NCBI GenBank assembly: GCA_029204225.1
Contig: CM055101.1
Location: 28,943,475 to 29,007,474, forward strand
Direction of reading: 5' to 3'
Length of the DNA: 64,000 bases
Origin: Diphasiastrum complanatum
Lineage: Eukaryota > Streptophyta > Lycopodiopsida > Lycopodiales > Lycopodiaceae
In this document: one piece after another, positions 21,711 through 33,000 of the stretch
How positions within the stretch are numbered: position 1 is the first letter of the stretch
Layout: every line of letters starts with the position of its first letter
Made by a program: the position numbers and the translations under genes
Notes under the pieces: model-generated
The model's input: only the letters and a program-made list of their open reading frames with translations
Told to the model about the DNA's origin: nothing
Database searches by the model: none

Positions 21711-21928
21711 TACAGCTATTGTACAACCTGATAACAGAGAAATAGTTTACTTATGATTTACTATGCATTCATCCACAAAGAAAGTGCTTAAAAGAGTCAA
21801 AACACCAAGATTGCTTCACAAACCAATGTTTCTCATCATTAGGTTCACAATGGATCCATCATGCATCAAGTACATAATCACCATAATCTCTCTCTAAGCT
21901 GCATCCAGCATGTGTGGGACAGCTCATC

Positions 21929-22199
21929 GTACTTATCCATATCCACTTTGGATAAGATCTATCAAGTTTGCCACATCATCATCCATTGGTAGTTTATGTT
22001 GACCTTCTAGATTTCTACAATCTAGGACCTAACTCCTATAATTTAGGAGATGTCATATTTGACTCAAATGAAAGCTAATCAAAATGGATTTGAATATTTC
22101 AAGTGTCATTTCACACGTGTAAATAGGTCCTCACATGTGTGGATCCACATAGATGTCAAAATACATCAAAAACCATGTGAAAATTGTTAAATTCTAATA
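21929..22199 (-). repeat. copia F 5' LTR remnant
   Basis: On the minus strand it starts TATTAGA (TG changed to TA compared with the 3' LTR) and matches 18029-18278. It lacks the MITE, so it preserves the empty insertion site. The CACACGTGTG palindromes are mutated to CACACGTGTA and CACATGTGTG. Confidence 0.75.
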
Positions 22200-23783
22200 G
22201 GCATTGGCTCTACAAGGGTTGAACTTTGGAGATTATTTGTTCTAGGGAGAAGTCTAGAAACTTTCAGAAACTTTCACATTAGACAGTTGGAGACTCCAAG
22301 CTGCTATAGACAACCACCTCCCTTATTTGATTATTTGTTGTGATTAGGGTTCGTGAGTCTCTTCATAGGAGACCCCATTACGTCAAAAATTTGTTCAAAC
22401 CCCAAGTAACACCCAACTACCACGGACCCTTTGGAATGTGCACTCTTTACAGACATGCCTGAGGACAAGGAACCAACTTCATAGGGACCAAAGATTTAGT
22501 TAGGACAATTATGTTGTAGAAATGAGATAACCCAAAACCCCTTGACTTGAGTAAAACCTATCTATCATAACCAACAAACAACCAAACCAACCATAAATTA
22601 TAAGAAACGGCTACAACGGCTTAGCCCTATTTTAGTAAGGTCTTCAGAAAGTAGGGAGACCAAGCATAGGAGAAACCTTTTTGTTTGCATTTGTACTTTG
22701 GTCAATCGCTTCGGTTCTTCAAAGCCAGTCATCCCCAACAAGGTAGGCTTTTCTCAAAAAAAAATACTTACCATTAAAATGTAGGATTAGGCCAAAATCA
22801 TTAACGTCGCTACAAATGGGTCATGGGCCTAAAAGACTAATGAAACCCTACTCCATCATACTGGGGGACTGAATGACGTTTTGCAAAGTTTTTGAGGTTA
22901 GCAAGATATTTAACAGAATGTACAAATGCTTATCGAGTAATGAGTCTCATGTTAAACATTCCACAGAATGTAGTACTCCATAAACAATGGACGTCATTTT
23001 ACTCTTTCTTGATTGAAAGGTCAACTCGAAAACAGTGATTACATTTGTCAGTTTCTTTCTAGTTACAAGCCTGTCTCCTCAAACTCATCTCTCTAACACC
23101 AGCTGGTGATTAGAATGAATGTGCCTTCCAACCTTAGAATGTTATTAAGTCACACTAGTTCCAAAAGGGTCAGAGCAGAGACCCAAAGAATCGGTTCAGA
23201 CCTAATCAAACTTGATGGGACGGGTGAACAGATACTAGAATAGAAGATAGTGAGGCTACACTTGCTCTAGATTTTTCTTTCTTAGAGAGAACAAAATCTT
23301 GAAGAATGTTAATGACCCAAAATTGCAAAATGCTCTCTACATAAAAAGCAAACAATTTCGTGTAATTCAAATATGGCAAAGACATACAAGTTCAACCTTT
23401 TCAAATTTGAGAGTCCAGAGAACCATGTATATGAGTGCAGGTTTGCTACAATCAACCAGAAACAATCTTGAATTCAAATCAATCAATCACAAAAAAAATG
23501 GTACAGGTATAAATTTGAACTGTATCAGTAAAGCAGGTTTGTTTCACTTGCATTTTGTACAGGCTACGATCAGCCATGATACGCCAGCTCTAAGAATAGC
23601 ATATGATATACATTGTAAAGATGAACTATCGATCACGACACAAGACACTGCCTGAAACTCAACCAGATGCTTAACTTCATAAAGGCTGTTATTTGCTTTA
23701 AGCCCCATAGCTGCAATTAAATGTGGGATCTAGGATAAGAATCTGAATATTGAATTTACTTCAGATACTATGCAACCATTTGG
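22200..23783. other. unassigned DNA; 3' flank and UTR of the DeSI-like gene at its right end
   Basis: No gene or strong repeat is recognised in 22200-23300. The part just below 23784 is downstream of the stop codon of the minus-strand DeSI-like gene and should hold its 3' UTR; I could not fix the poly(A) site. Confidence 0.4.
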
Positions 23784-24065
23784 TTAAAGTTCCCCTCCCA
23801 TGTTGGAATACCTGGTAAAATTAGCGTCATGTGAACTGTCCTCTTTTCCTGAGTTATTCCTCAATGGTGCTTCTTGTGAGCTTGAAGAGCCTTGCGATAT
23901 ATTTCGCCAAGGAACTCTAATAAGTGGAAAACGCGATAAAAGATTCGTAATGGTTGCACCATTCTCTGACTCGTTTGCACTGACAGGAGATGAAGAAACA
24001 CCACTAGATAGGTATCTCATAGCAACTTTTCCAGCTAAAACAACATCTGATTTAGCTTGCCTCAG
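23784..24065 (-). CDS. DeSI-like gene, exon 4 and stop
   Basis: TTTTTGCAG precedes [20 protein letters not shown], a family-typical helix. The rest is a low-complexity Ser/Asn-rich tail ending MGGEL and TAA at 23786-23784. The tail is not conserved in the family and probably disordered. Confidence 0.9.
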   Translation of the reverse strand: MRQAKSDVVLAGKVAMRYLSSGVSSSPVSANESENGATITNLLSRFPLIRVPWRNISQGSSSSQEAPLRNNSGKEDSSHDANFTRYSNMGGEL

Positions 24066-27000
24066 CTGCAAAAAGTAACATCAAGATTGATATAAAGGCC
24101 GCTGTACAGCTTCATGTGATGTTGCCACTAATCATTTGTTTGTTGAAAATACTTTGCACAGTGGCTCTTTTTACTTTGAATAATTTAACTGCTGTGATTC
24201 AAATCCAGAATTAGCTCACAATAAGCAAGCATAAGAAATTAAACATACCCGTTCCATAACGTTGCCTGTAACCTCAACAGCAACATCCCCAGCATTGGCA
24301 AAACGATTCAACCAACCTTCATGAAAACATTCAAATTACCTTGATTCCGGCTCAAAGTAGTGCGAAATTCAAAAAATAGACACTGCAAGGTTTCTGTTTG
24401 TCGCAACTTTATGTTTACAAGTTGAAAAGCGTGCTTTGTATTTTAACTTTTGTTGGCTTAAGAACAAAAATCAAGATGTCGATTAAAAGAAAAAAAGATT
24501 TACTAAAATAGTTCATGTTGAAGATCTTTGTTCTTGGCTGCACTTTCTCTTGGATAACTTGCATATTTCTCTAGGTGATTCGCTTTTCCAACAAACGATA
24601 GGTATTCCCATGGGTACTAATTATACTGTTCATCTAGCTAACTTTTATCTCTTCTCTTATGAATTTGAATTTATACAAAGATTAGTTATATAGAAACCCT
24701 AACGTTCATCTATCTTAAGACTCATGTGAACTTAATTGTACAACTAGTGATAATAAGTGCAATTTTTAAGACCTTTCTATAAGCCAGGCTAGGTCAGGTT
24801 TATTGGTTGATATTAACTTGAACATAATTAGCATGCCTCATATTTCTTCAAATATTTCAAATTCTGTTAAATATGGAGTGATCACTTCTCAATTCTACAC
24901 ATTTTCTCGTCTTTGTACTAATAGAGACAAGTAATCTAATCATTTTGTTACTCCATAAGGGTTACTTAGTTAAGAAAATCATGAGAAAAGTACGAACTAT
25001 TTGTCCTAGTTTTTTTATTTCATTTTATTTAAATTATTATCATTGTCATTATTATTATTATTATTACTTTTATTTTTTCTTCTTACTGATTGTCTTTTGC
25101 TTCTTAGTCAACACTGGGACTACCCAAGAGAATCCGGATTCTTTTGAAACCCAATTAGCAACTTATGCTTGGGTGTCGATGAGACATAAGCAATGTTGCT
25201 TGGCTAAGATTTTTTGTTTGAATTCTATATTATTGTTTTGATTTAGATCCTTTGAATTTTTGGGTTGCTTGTATATTGTTTCTAAGCTTTACCTCATGCC
25301 ATTACTGACTTCTCTATTTAAATTTGTGAAATAGGATATATTCTAATTTCATACATAGATATGCTTAATCTGATTTGGCCTATCTCCGCTAATAAGATAG
25401 AGAAGATTTTATTTGTCTTCTAATATGGTGTCCTTTTAAGGATGATTGACACAGAAGCTTTCAGTTCACTGCTGACTTTTTTTAGGTAGGGGAAAAGATG
25501 CCAAGTTGCCATATCAACTAGCTTTTGGTATTTTGGGAAATTAACATGCTATCCCAGTAAAGACACAAGGACTGAAGACGTCAGGACAAATTTGCACAGT
25601 TTTAATGTTTACAGAAATGCTCCCATAAGGGCTACAAAAAAGCTCTAAGACTAGAATGGCTCGTGATAATTTGTATATGGAGATCACCTGATGGAAAACT
25701 CAATGCTTATCCCATGTTGTATAGCTCCTACATATTCAGGCAATGAGCAGATCAGGCTCCATAAAATTGATCAAAAATAAACCCACCTTTTATTCTTTCC
25801 AATAGCATTCTCCATATTAAAAAACTGTCTTCAAATAGGTCTATAGATCATATTCCTAGGTTAGCCTTGTTTCTCTTGAAAATCTTCAGCACTCTTCTTG
25901 CTTATCTGTTAGTAACATATGTGCTTGACTTTTCTGTTAATCTGTTCCGGTACTTGACCAGATCTTTATTTTCAAAAATAAGTAATTTTTTAACAAAGCA
26001 ATCGAGATTAAGGAACGGAATCAAGATATATACCGTGGCTGTTGGAATATCAATCCACACTCTAGAGAGAACTATCAAACAGGGCGGATAGCTCAGTGGT
26101 AGAGCATCCCATCCGGTATGAGGGAGGTCCTGGGTTCGAATCCTAGTCTGTCCATCCATATTATGATTTATGGATTTCTAACATGGTATCAGAGCCAAGT
26201 TAGACCTAACAGTTCATGGTGTCAAAGCCATGGTTAGGCGGCCCAAGTTGTGGGGCAGGTGACAGCTAGGACCCCAACCAAGTGTGGCTTGAGGGGGGGT
26301 GTTGAAATATCAATCCACACTCTAGAGAGAACTATCAAACAGGGCGAATAGCTTAGTGGTAGAGCATCCCATCCGGTATGAGGGAGGTCCTGGGTTCGAA
26401 TCCTAGTCTGTCCATCCATATTATGATTTATGGATTTCTAACAGTGGCTCAGATACCGATTCTAGCTCAGATATATATAATGTGGCTCAGATATCAACTC
26501 TATGATCAGCGTGAACTGCAAGAATTTCATTCATTTTTGACAGATTTTTTGGCTATAAGCAGCTCTGTATCAGCAGTCAGACAAGATATGCATTATCTAG
26601 CATTAGACAAGACATGGACATCAAGATAGAGGCCAGTGCTGGCGGCGGAGGTCGCTCATCTTATGATCGCAACTAATTGTTGTCAAATAGCTGTAATTTT
26701 GTAACAAAGGAATCGAGATTGAATCGAACAAAGATATCTGCCTGAACTGTATGTTTTCCAGCGTTTCTGATATCTAGCGTCCCTCAATGTATTATCAAGC
26801 ATCCCTCACTGTATTATCAAGAAGAAGATCACGGCCAGCAGGTGGAATTTAAAAACTTTTTTTTTAAACGTTCCGACCCAATACATTCCGAAACATACTA
26901 TACGGAATGTGCAGTACGTTACGTTCTGACCAAAAAGGATCGGAATGGGTTTCTAAGGTTAGTAATGATGTGTTGAACTAGTCGTACTCCCCTACATGCC

Positions 27001-30000
27001 AAAACTTGTTAGATTTGTAAGTACCAAGCATAGGTGTTTGATAGAAATGCATGTTGCCCTTACAGATAATAATATCCATACCATCGGTGCACCAGATCGC
27101 AATAGTGACCCACTGCAACAGTGATCCAGAATGAGCATTCCCGATTGCTAGTGTTCCAGACAGCGGATTGCTGTCCGGATCGCCTTTGTTTGTTTAAACT
27201 AAAAAATAAATAAAGGAAACCACTAGAAATGCATTCTTAAGCATTGAAAACCAATTTCTTTAAACATTACAATTAAAAACTAGCACATTAAGCCCTAAAC
27301 CATTTATAAGACCCAAAAAAAAGAAACTTGGGGCACGTTCAGGGAAACCCTAATTGGATTTCCAGGAACGCGATCTAGATCACGCTGCAACTATGAATCA
27401 TACATACAACACTTTTGCTACTTTAGAATCCAGAGTTGGTCAAGATTATGAGTTGACAGGAAATTGTGGATGACTTGAAGGTTGTCTGAAACCAACAAAT
27501 TTCATCAAAGTCCCAAGGCATGATTGATTCCTCATGACTTATAGAGAATGTGCACCACACCCTTTGTGTCAGTTTGTGAGTTATATAGAAGGTGCAATAC
27601 AGCTAGAGTTTATTTTAAATAATATCAACCTATAGCCAGATTCCATAGTAAAAGAGGATGTTCTATTTTAAAGATTTCATGTGAGAGCAATCTATAGGAA
27701 ATAAATGCTCAAATTTCAATAATAGGCCATCAATTTAAATAAGTTCCTACCCTGCTAAAAATCACAAGCATATAATATGCTCTGATAGGAAGTTAGAGTT
27801 TAAGCAGGATTAAAGAACATGGAAGGACATGCACTGTCATGCATCGTGATCCTCTCAATGAAAACGATCATCACCATGACATGATCCTCACAAACATATA
27901 AGTTTCTCAGTGAAGTGGGAAGCTTTCAAGTATTCTGAAGAGATTCTGTAGCCTCGAGAGAATCATGTGTAGAGAGACATCTTCATCCTTAGATAATCAA
28001 ATCTTCTCTGTATGTAACTAATCTACCAACTCCAAGAGTCATTCACAACTCAAGAATCTTATGCACATCACTAGAAGAACTCCACTAGGTAGGTAGATGC
28101 CCTCCAAGCCTTTCATTTTTCTACCTTCTAAGTTAAGCAGCACACAAGTTTCTAGCAAAATGCTATACCTACAGCATAATGTTAAACAGATAGTGCTATA
28201 TAACCAATCCCCCCCCCCAAGTGTAAGTGATGATTTGTGGAGACTAACGTCTTGTAGACTTGTGAAGGTGTCAAAGGCATTCCAATATATTCTCCGTGAG
28301 CGTCTGATCTAAGCACCTTCTGTTCCTGCTTTTCCAATGCATCGAATATAATATGAAACTCAGGTAAATGCACCTTGTACAAGTAATAATTTTGCAATGC
28401 AGAAATAACAGTATCCACAGGTAAAGTTGAAACCAGCAATAGGGCTACTACTGGAGCAACCAGAATATCATCAATCACTACTATACAATCAACAATTTTT
28501 GTGCCTTTTAGATGTTGGAAACAATGATTGTTTTGTTTGTATGACTAATTTCAAAGGTCAATGATTGTTTTGTTTGTATGACTAATTTCAAAGGTCATTA
28601 TAGTACATTATCTATGTAGTCAATTATGCCATAGGCATCCCAATAACCTTATGATGGGGTCCTCATTGTACCTAGGATCTAGGCCGACAGCCCAAGCTAC
28701 TAGTAGGATCCTTGACCTAACGTATTATGTCACTGAGTCATAATAACCGTTAAGTAAATGATGGATCTCGAGGATCTAGTAGGCTACAAATAGCCTATCC
28801 CCATGCCATTAGGTTGGGTTCAAGATGGTGACTCCCCCTCAGACCTCTACACGTGAAGTAATGTATCTCATACTGTCTCTCATCAACAAAGTGTATTCTT
28901 CATAAATTGTCTATTTTCTAGGATTTGTGAATGTGGTCTTCCTAGTGGAAATGTGTGTTTTGCCTTAATTTCGTAGATATCTTGATGCTAGTGTGATCTA
29001 AATCATGGAATGTGTATGTCTCCCAAATAGTCAAGCAAGTTGCAGACATAAGCTTAGCCTATCCTGCCAATTAGTAGGTTAAGTTCAAGATGGTAATTAC
29101 CCCCACACATGTGAAGTAACATAAATGTACTTTATCGATAATCAATAAAGTGTTCTCTTCATAACTGGTCTGTTTTCTAGGCTTTGTGCATGTGGTCTTC
29201 CTAGTGGAAATGTTTGTCTCTCTAATTTTGTGGAGATTTGAAATTTTGATGGTAGTCTATGGAGTATGTGTCTCCAATTAGTCTAGCAAGTTCTACGCAC
29301 TTCGCGTGTGGATTTGAAAACCAGCATTGTGTGTGACGAGTTCGTGTGGAGAGATGGATTCTAAAACATGGAGAAAAACCTAAACCCCTTTTGGAGAAAT
29401 GTTTCTTTTAACAAACCCTTACAAGGAGTGGGTAAACATTTGTATGTGTTGTGAACGGTCTTCCAACATATTTGACTTGAGCTGACAGGCTTTAAAAGAC
29501 CTCTAGAGGAGAACCATACTACAAAATCAGAGTCTCTGAAGGCACATAAAGGTGTAAGAAGATTGTATAAGAACAATGAAAGCTGTGCCAGAAAAAATCA
29601 GGCATATGCCAGGAGAAAAGAAGGGCGCCTATACAACAGCAGGCCATACAGGTCTTTCACAGGCAAGTGCAGATTCACTACAGGATGTTACGTCAATATC
29701 AAGGATCAACTCCTGAATATACTACAGAAATCTGAATATATCATGGGTCAACCTCCAATAGTTACAACTTACAAGCTTGGCACTACAACTGCATACATTC
29801 TTTTCACTTTTACAACTTATATATACTTAAAGTTACACAGACACATGGTTATGAACTAATGTAACAAGGAAAGCATGGCACTTGTACATCTGGATACAGA
29901 AAAAGCTGATGGATTTTATGAACTTGCTTTTTTTTGACAAAATCAGATAGAATAAAGAAGTTACTACCCCGATGAATAAAATGGACTATTCTTGAAAAAG

Positions 30001-33000
30001 TTTTCAGTTTAAGTAGGACTTCATGAATTTTATATTAACTTGTGCTAATCCAGGTAGTCTTCATGTTTTCCTTGAAACATAGCAGTCTGAGAATGTTATC
30101 AGATTTCAGGTATCACAATAAGCATAGTAAGATCATGGCAATCCAAATGAGCCACATGACAGCCAGAAAAATTAACCCGGCCCCCATCTTAGCCGGTTGG
30201 TTAAGAATGGTTGCCTAGGACCATGAAGACCTAGGCAGCCTGCATGCAAAAAGGATATCAAGCTTTATGGTCCAAAAAGTGTTCCAATATATGGTTGTTG
30301 TTGGCTTTGGCCTTGTTTTAAGATATACTTTGATTTTTGAGCATAGCTCGAAGACTATCAAATTATAAAAGAGGAAAAAATGACCTTCAAGTTCAATCAA
30401 ATACACTGGATAGAATAATGCCAATCATACCTGGAAGTTTTTGTACGCCAAGCCTTTCGCAGAATTGTTCACAGAAGTGATTACAATTTCTGGAAAGCAC
30501 GTCATACGAGTATCCTGGCCATTCTCTACTAAGCTCAGTTAATATTTGGTCTACTCTGATCTCTGACAAGGTTGTGTGCCCAAGAGAAATAGTTTCTCTG
30601 TATGTGTACATAGCATTTTGCTTTGGGGTGCAGCTGAAAACTCCACTACCATGCTCACAATAACCAAAGGACCATTCTGCCTCATATACCTGGAAAAGTA
30701 AAGTATTACTTAATTAGAACCTGTCTCAAACAAAGTAGGCAACCAATACGTAGCTCATTATCAAGCACCAAAACAGAAAGCATATTATAAGCTCATGAAC
30801 CAGAATGAGTGTATCCCATTACAATTCCAAACACCTATACGCTGCTGCACAGCAGGAGGCGCAGCAGGAGGGGAGGGGGTGGCGGGAAGGGGAGGAGGGG
30901 TGGAGGAGGCGGCGGTGGTAGGAGAAAAAGGTGGGGGGAGAGCTCCTTGAGGGGACTATCGTAGTTTTCTAGATTTATACTCAGCATTTAGGGCAGAGAC
31001 ACGAGCCATGAGCACCAGAGGTTCAGGTGGGATTGCATGTCTATATCGGGAATATTTACAACCGGTCCTTCAATCAGTCAGCCATGATGAGCATATGCGC
31101 TATCTTTGGATTGGCCTCTTTGGTCAGAGCCTTGGATTGGACAGGGATACTTTTATAGCCATTTGTTACTTTCCTCCTGAGACATCTACTTTTGCTGATT
31201 ATATTGATTCTCCATATACGGATCTTTCTTCCGGTATCCTCCGTTATTCAGAGCGTGGTCATATTATATTGACTGGTGATTTTAATGCCAAAACAACCTC
31301 TCGTCAGCCAGTATTTCATGACATTGCGGACTCAGTTCGAATACAAGCCCTTGATGATGCGGATATGGGTATTACCAGGATTTCGGCTGATGCTGCAAGT
31401 CCAGTTACGACTTATGCTGAGTACCTACTTTACTTGGGAGCAGCTCATGAGTTGGCCATTTTTTAAGACCTCTCCTATTGGCCTAACTTTGGTGCCTACA
31501 CATGCACTTCCTTACTGACACTTCATTGGAGGATCAAGATTCAAGCCACTTTCCTCGCTACTGCTCTTCATATAGGCGCCACACTTGCTTTCCCTTCCCA
31601 TCGACCTCCAACCAATTCTCATTCACATAAAACCCGTGCTCCTAAACAACCTTGGTATGACTCTGACTGTCTTTCCTTCATCAACAAGTCATCCAGTGTC
31701 AATCACCCCATCTCCTCCATGATATGCGCACATACCGAAGGATCTTTCACAATAAAAAGCGAATTTATAATACAAATAAAGGAAAAAGCTCTACAAGTGC
31801 TTTTTTGCGTGCCTTCATCCCTCGCTCTCCACCCCCCTCATTGACTAATCTCCATATATGGACCGAGTATGCCACCACTCTATATACCTTACCTACGGAC
31901 ACCCCCATTGTTAAATCTCTCCTCGTCCCTCTAAGTTCTCGTTCTTCACTGCTAACATGGTTCTAGCCATTAAGAATTTAAGAACCCATTGCGCTCGTGA
32001 TATTGATGACCTAGAATCTGAACTCCTCCTCCATGCTCTTGACACACTTGCACCTATATTATCCACTCTCCTTAACCGAGCAGTTATTCATGGTTGTCCT
32101 TCTTCTTGCTATACTAATATCATCCAACCCATCCATAAGAGTGGGGATCCCATGAAACATGATAACTACCGTACTATCATGATCGAACTGTCAGAATTTG
32201 TGATACAAATTCTAGATGAAGATACTAGTCCTACTAGCACTCACACAAAACCAAGCATAGAGAGAATTCAGATCAAAGGAGAATTGAGCAATTGCTCTAG
32301 CATAATGGAATTGAATGGAATTGTTGTGGTGAAGCGCCATCCTTCTTATATAGTTTCTCTAATGATTGATAAAAGCTAATGAGCCTAAAGTAGATAGCAA
32401 AATAACAAAAGCTATTTACTAATAATACTACCTATATATGGTAAGAACCAAAAATGAACTTCTAAGTACTGAATAGATCCTAATCTATTTGTAGTGCACT
32501 CACCTACATGCATAAGCCTTAAAAAATGTATTTACTATAAATAGAATGGCCCCTAAAAATAGCACGCAAGCATGGCCAAACCATCATTAAGGGGTATCAA
32601 ATAAACATTAATTCCTAACACTCCCCCTTAATATTTACTTTGTTATCTATTACTCCTAGAAGTTCTCTAAACTTCTTTCTTTGCCAAGACCTTTGGTAAA
32701 GATATCCGCGACTTGTTCTTCCGTAGGGCAATAGATAAGCTCCACTTCATCACTTTGAATTTTCTCTCTGATGAAGTGCTGTTGTACTTCAATATGCTTT
32801 GTCTTGTCATGAAAAACTGGATTTTTCGCCAATTTAATACGACTCTGATTATCGCATTGAAGTACCGTAGGTGAATCTTGTACCATATGTAGATCATGTA
32901 GAATCCTTCGCAACCATATTGCTTCACATGTTGCACTCGTAGTAGCTCGATATTCTGCCTCTGTAGATGATAAAGCAATACTATGCTGCTTCTTTGAACT

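Larger units (their letters stand above)
18029..22199 (-). mobile_element. copia element F, both LTR remnants, minus strand
   Basis: Reading from 22199 downwards: a 5' LTR remnant, a GAG-pre-integrase block, integrase C-terminus, reverse transcriptase, RNase H and a 3' LTR start TGTTAGA at 18662. The two LTR remnants (18029-18278 and 21929-22192) are clearly the same sequence with scattered differences. The gag, most of the protease and part of the integrase core are deleted and several frameshifts exist, so the element is dead. A MITE-like insertion sits in its 3' LTR only. Confidence 0.85.
26082..26154 (+). ncRNA. tRNA-like pol III cassette in the 5' LTR
   Basis: The 73 bases fold as a tRNA. 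A 7-bp acceptor stem (GGGCGGA with TCTGTCC, two wobbles) is followed by the 4-bp D stem GCTC/GAGC, a weak 5-bp anticodon stem TCCCA/TGAGG with one mismatch, and a 5-bp T stem CTGGG/CCTAG with loop TTCGAAT. The anticodon position would read CGG, but position 33 is C instead of U and the variable loop has six bases, so I do not claim a functional tRNA. A and B boxes are intact. Confidence 0.82.
26040..26183 (+). repeat. TRIM 5' LTR
   Basis: 144 bp, TG...CA ends with near-perfect inverted tips (TGTTGGAA / TTCTAACA). Forty-two bases precede the tRNA-like part, which fills half of the LTR, and 29 bases follow it. Confidence 0.92.
26040..26443 (+). mobile_element. 404-bp TRIM with tRNA-like cassette in each LTR
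   Basis: A terminal-repeat retrotransposon in miniature. Two 144-bp LTRs (26040-26183 and 26300-26443) start TGTTGGAA / TGTTGAAA and end TTTCTAACA. TGGTATCAGAGCC directly follows the first LTR and GAGGGGGGG directly precedes the second. GTGGC flanks both sides (26035-26039, 26444-26448) as a perfect target duplication. The LTRs differ at three positions in 144, so insertion is fairly recent. The 116-bp interior encodes nothing, so movement would need proteins from another element, presumably copia-like given the Met-type primer site. It lies in intron 2 of the DeSI-like gene, antisense to it. Confidence 0.93.

Noticed and set aside
22200-23300. Possible host gene between copia F and the DeSI-like gene
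   Set aside because: No frame shows a recognisable domain, splice-linked exons or codon pattern.
24945-25241. Hydrophobic plus-strand ORF that could look like a membrane protein
   Set aside because: The Tyr/Phe-rich stretch is the translation of a TTA/TTT-rich microsatellite inside intron 2.
26082-26154. A functional tRNA-Pro(CGG) gene
   Set aside because: The anticodon stem has a mismatch, position 33 is C, the variable loop is six bases, and the sequence is one of two copies inside LTRs. tRNA-like is the supportable call.
25902-26419. Minus-strand ORFs reading [21 protein letters not shown] across both TRIM LTRs
   Set aside because: They are the reverse translation of the tRNA-like part of each LTR. 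The two ORFs are the same repeat, not genes.
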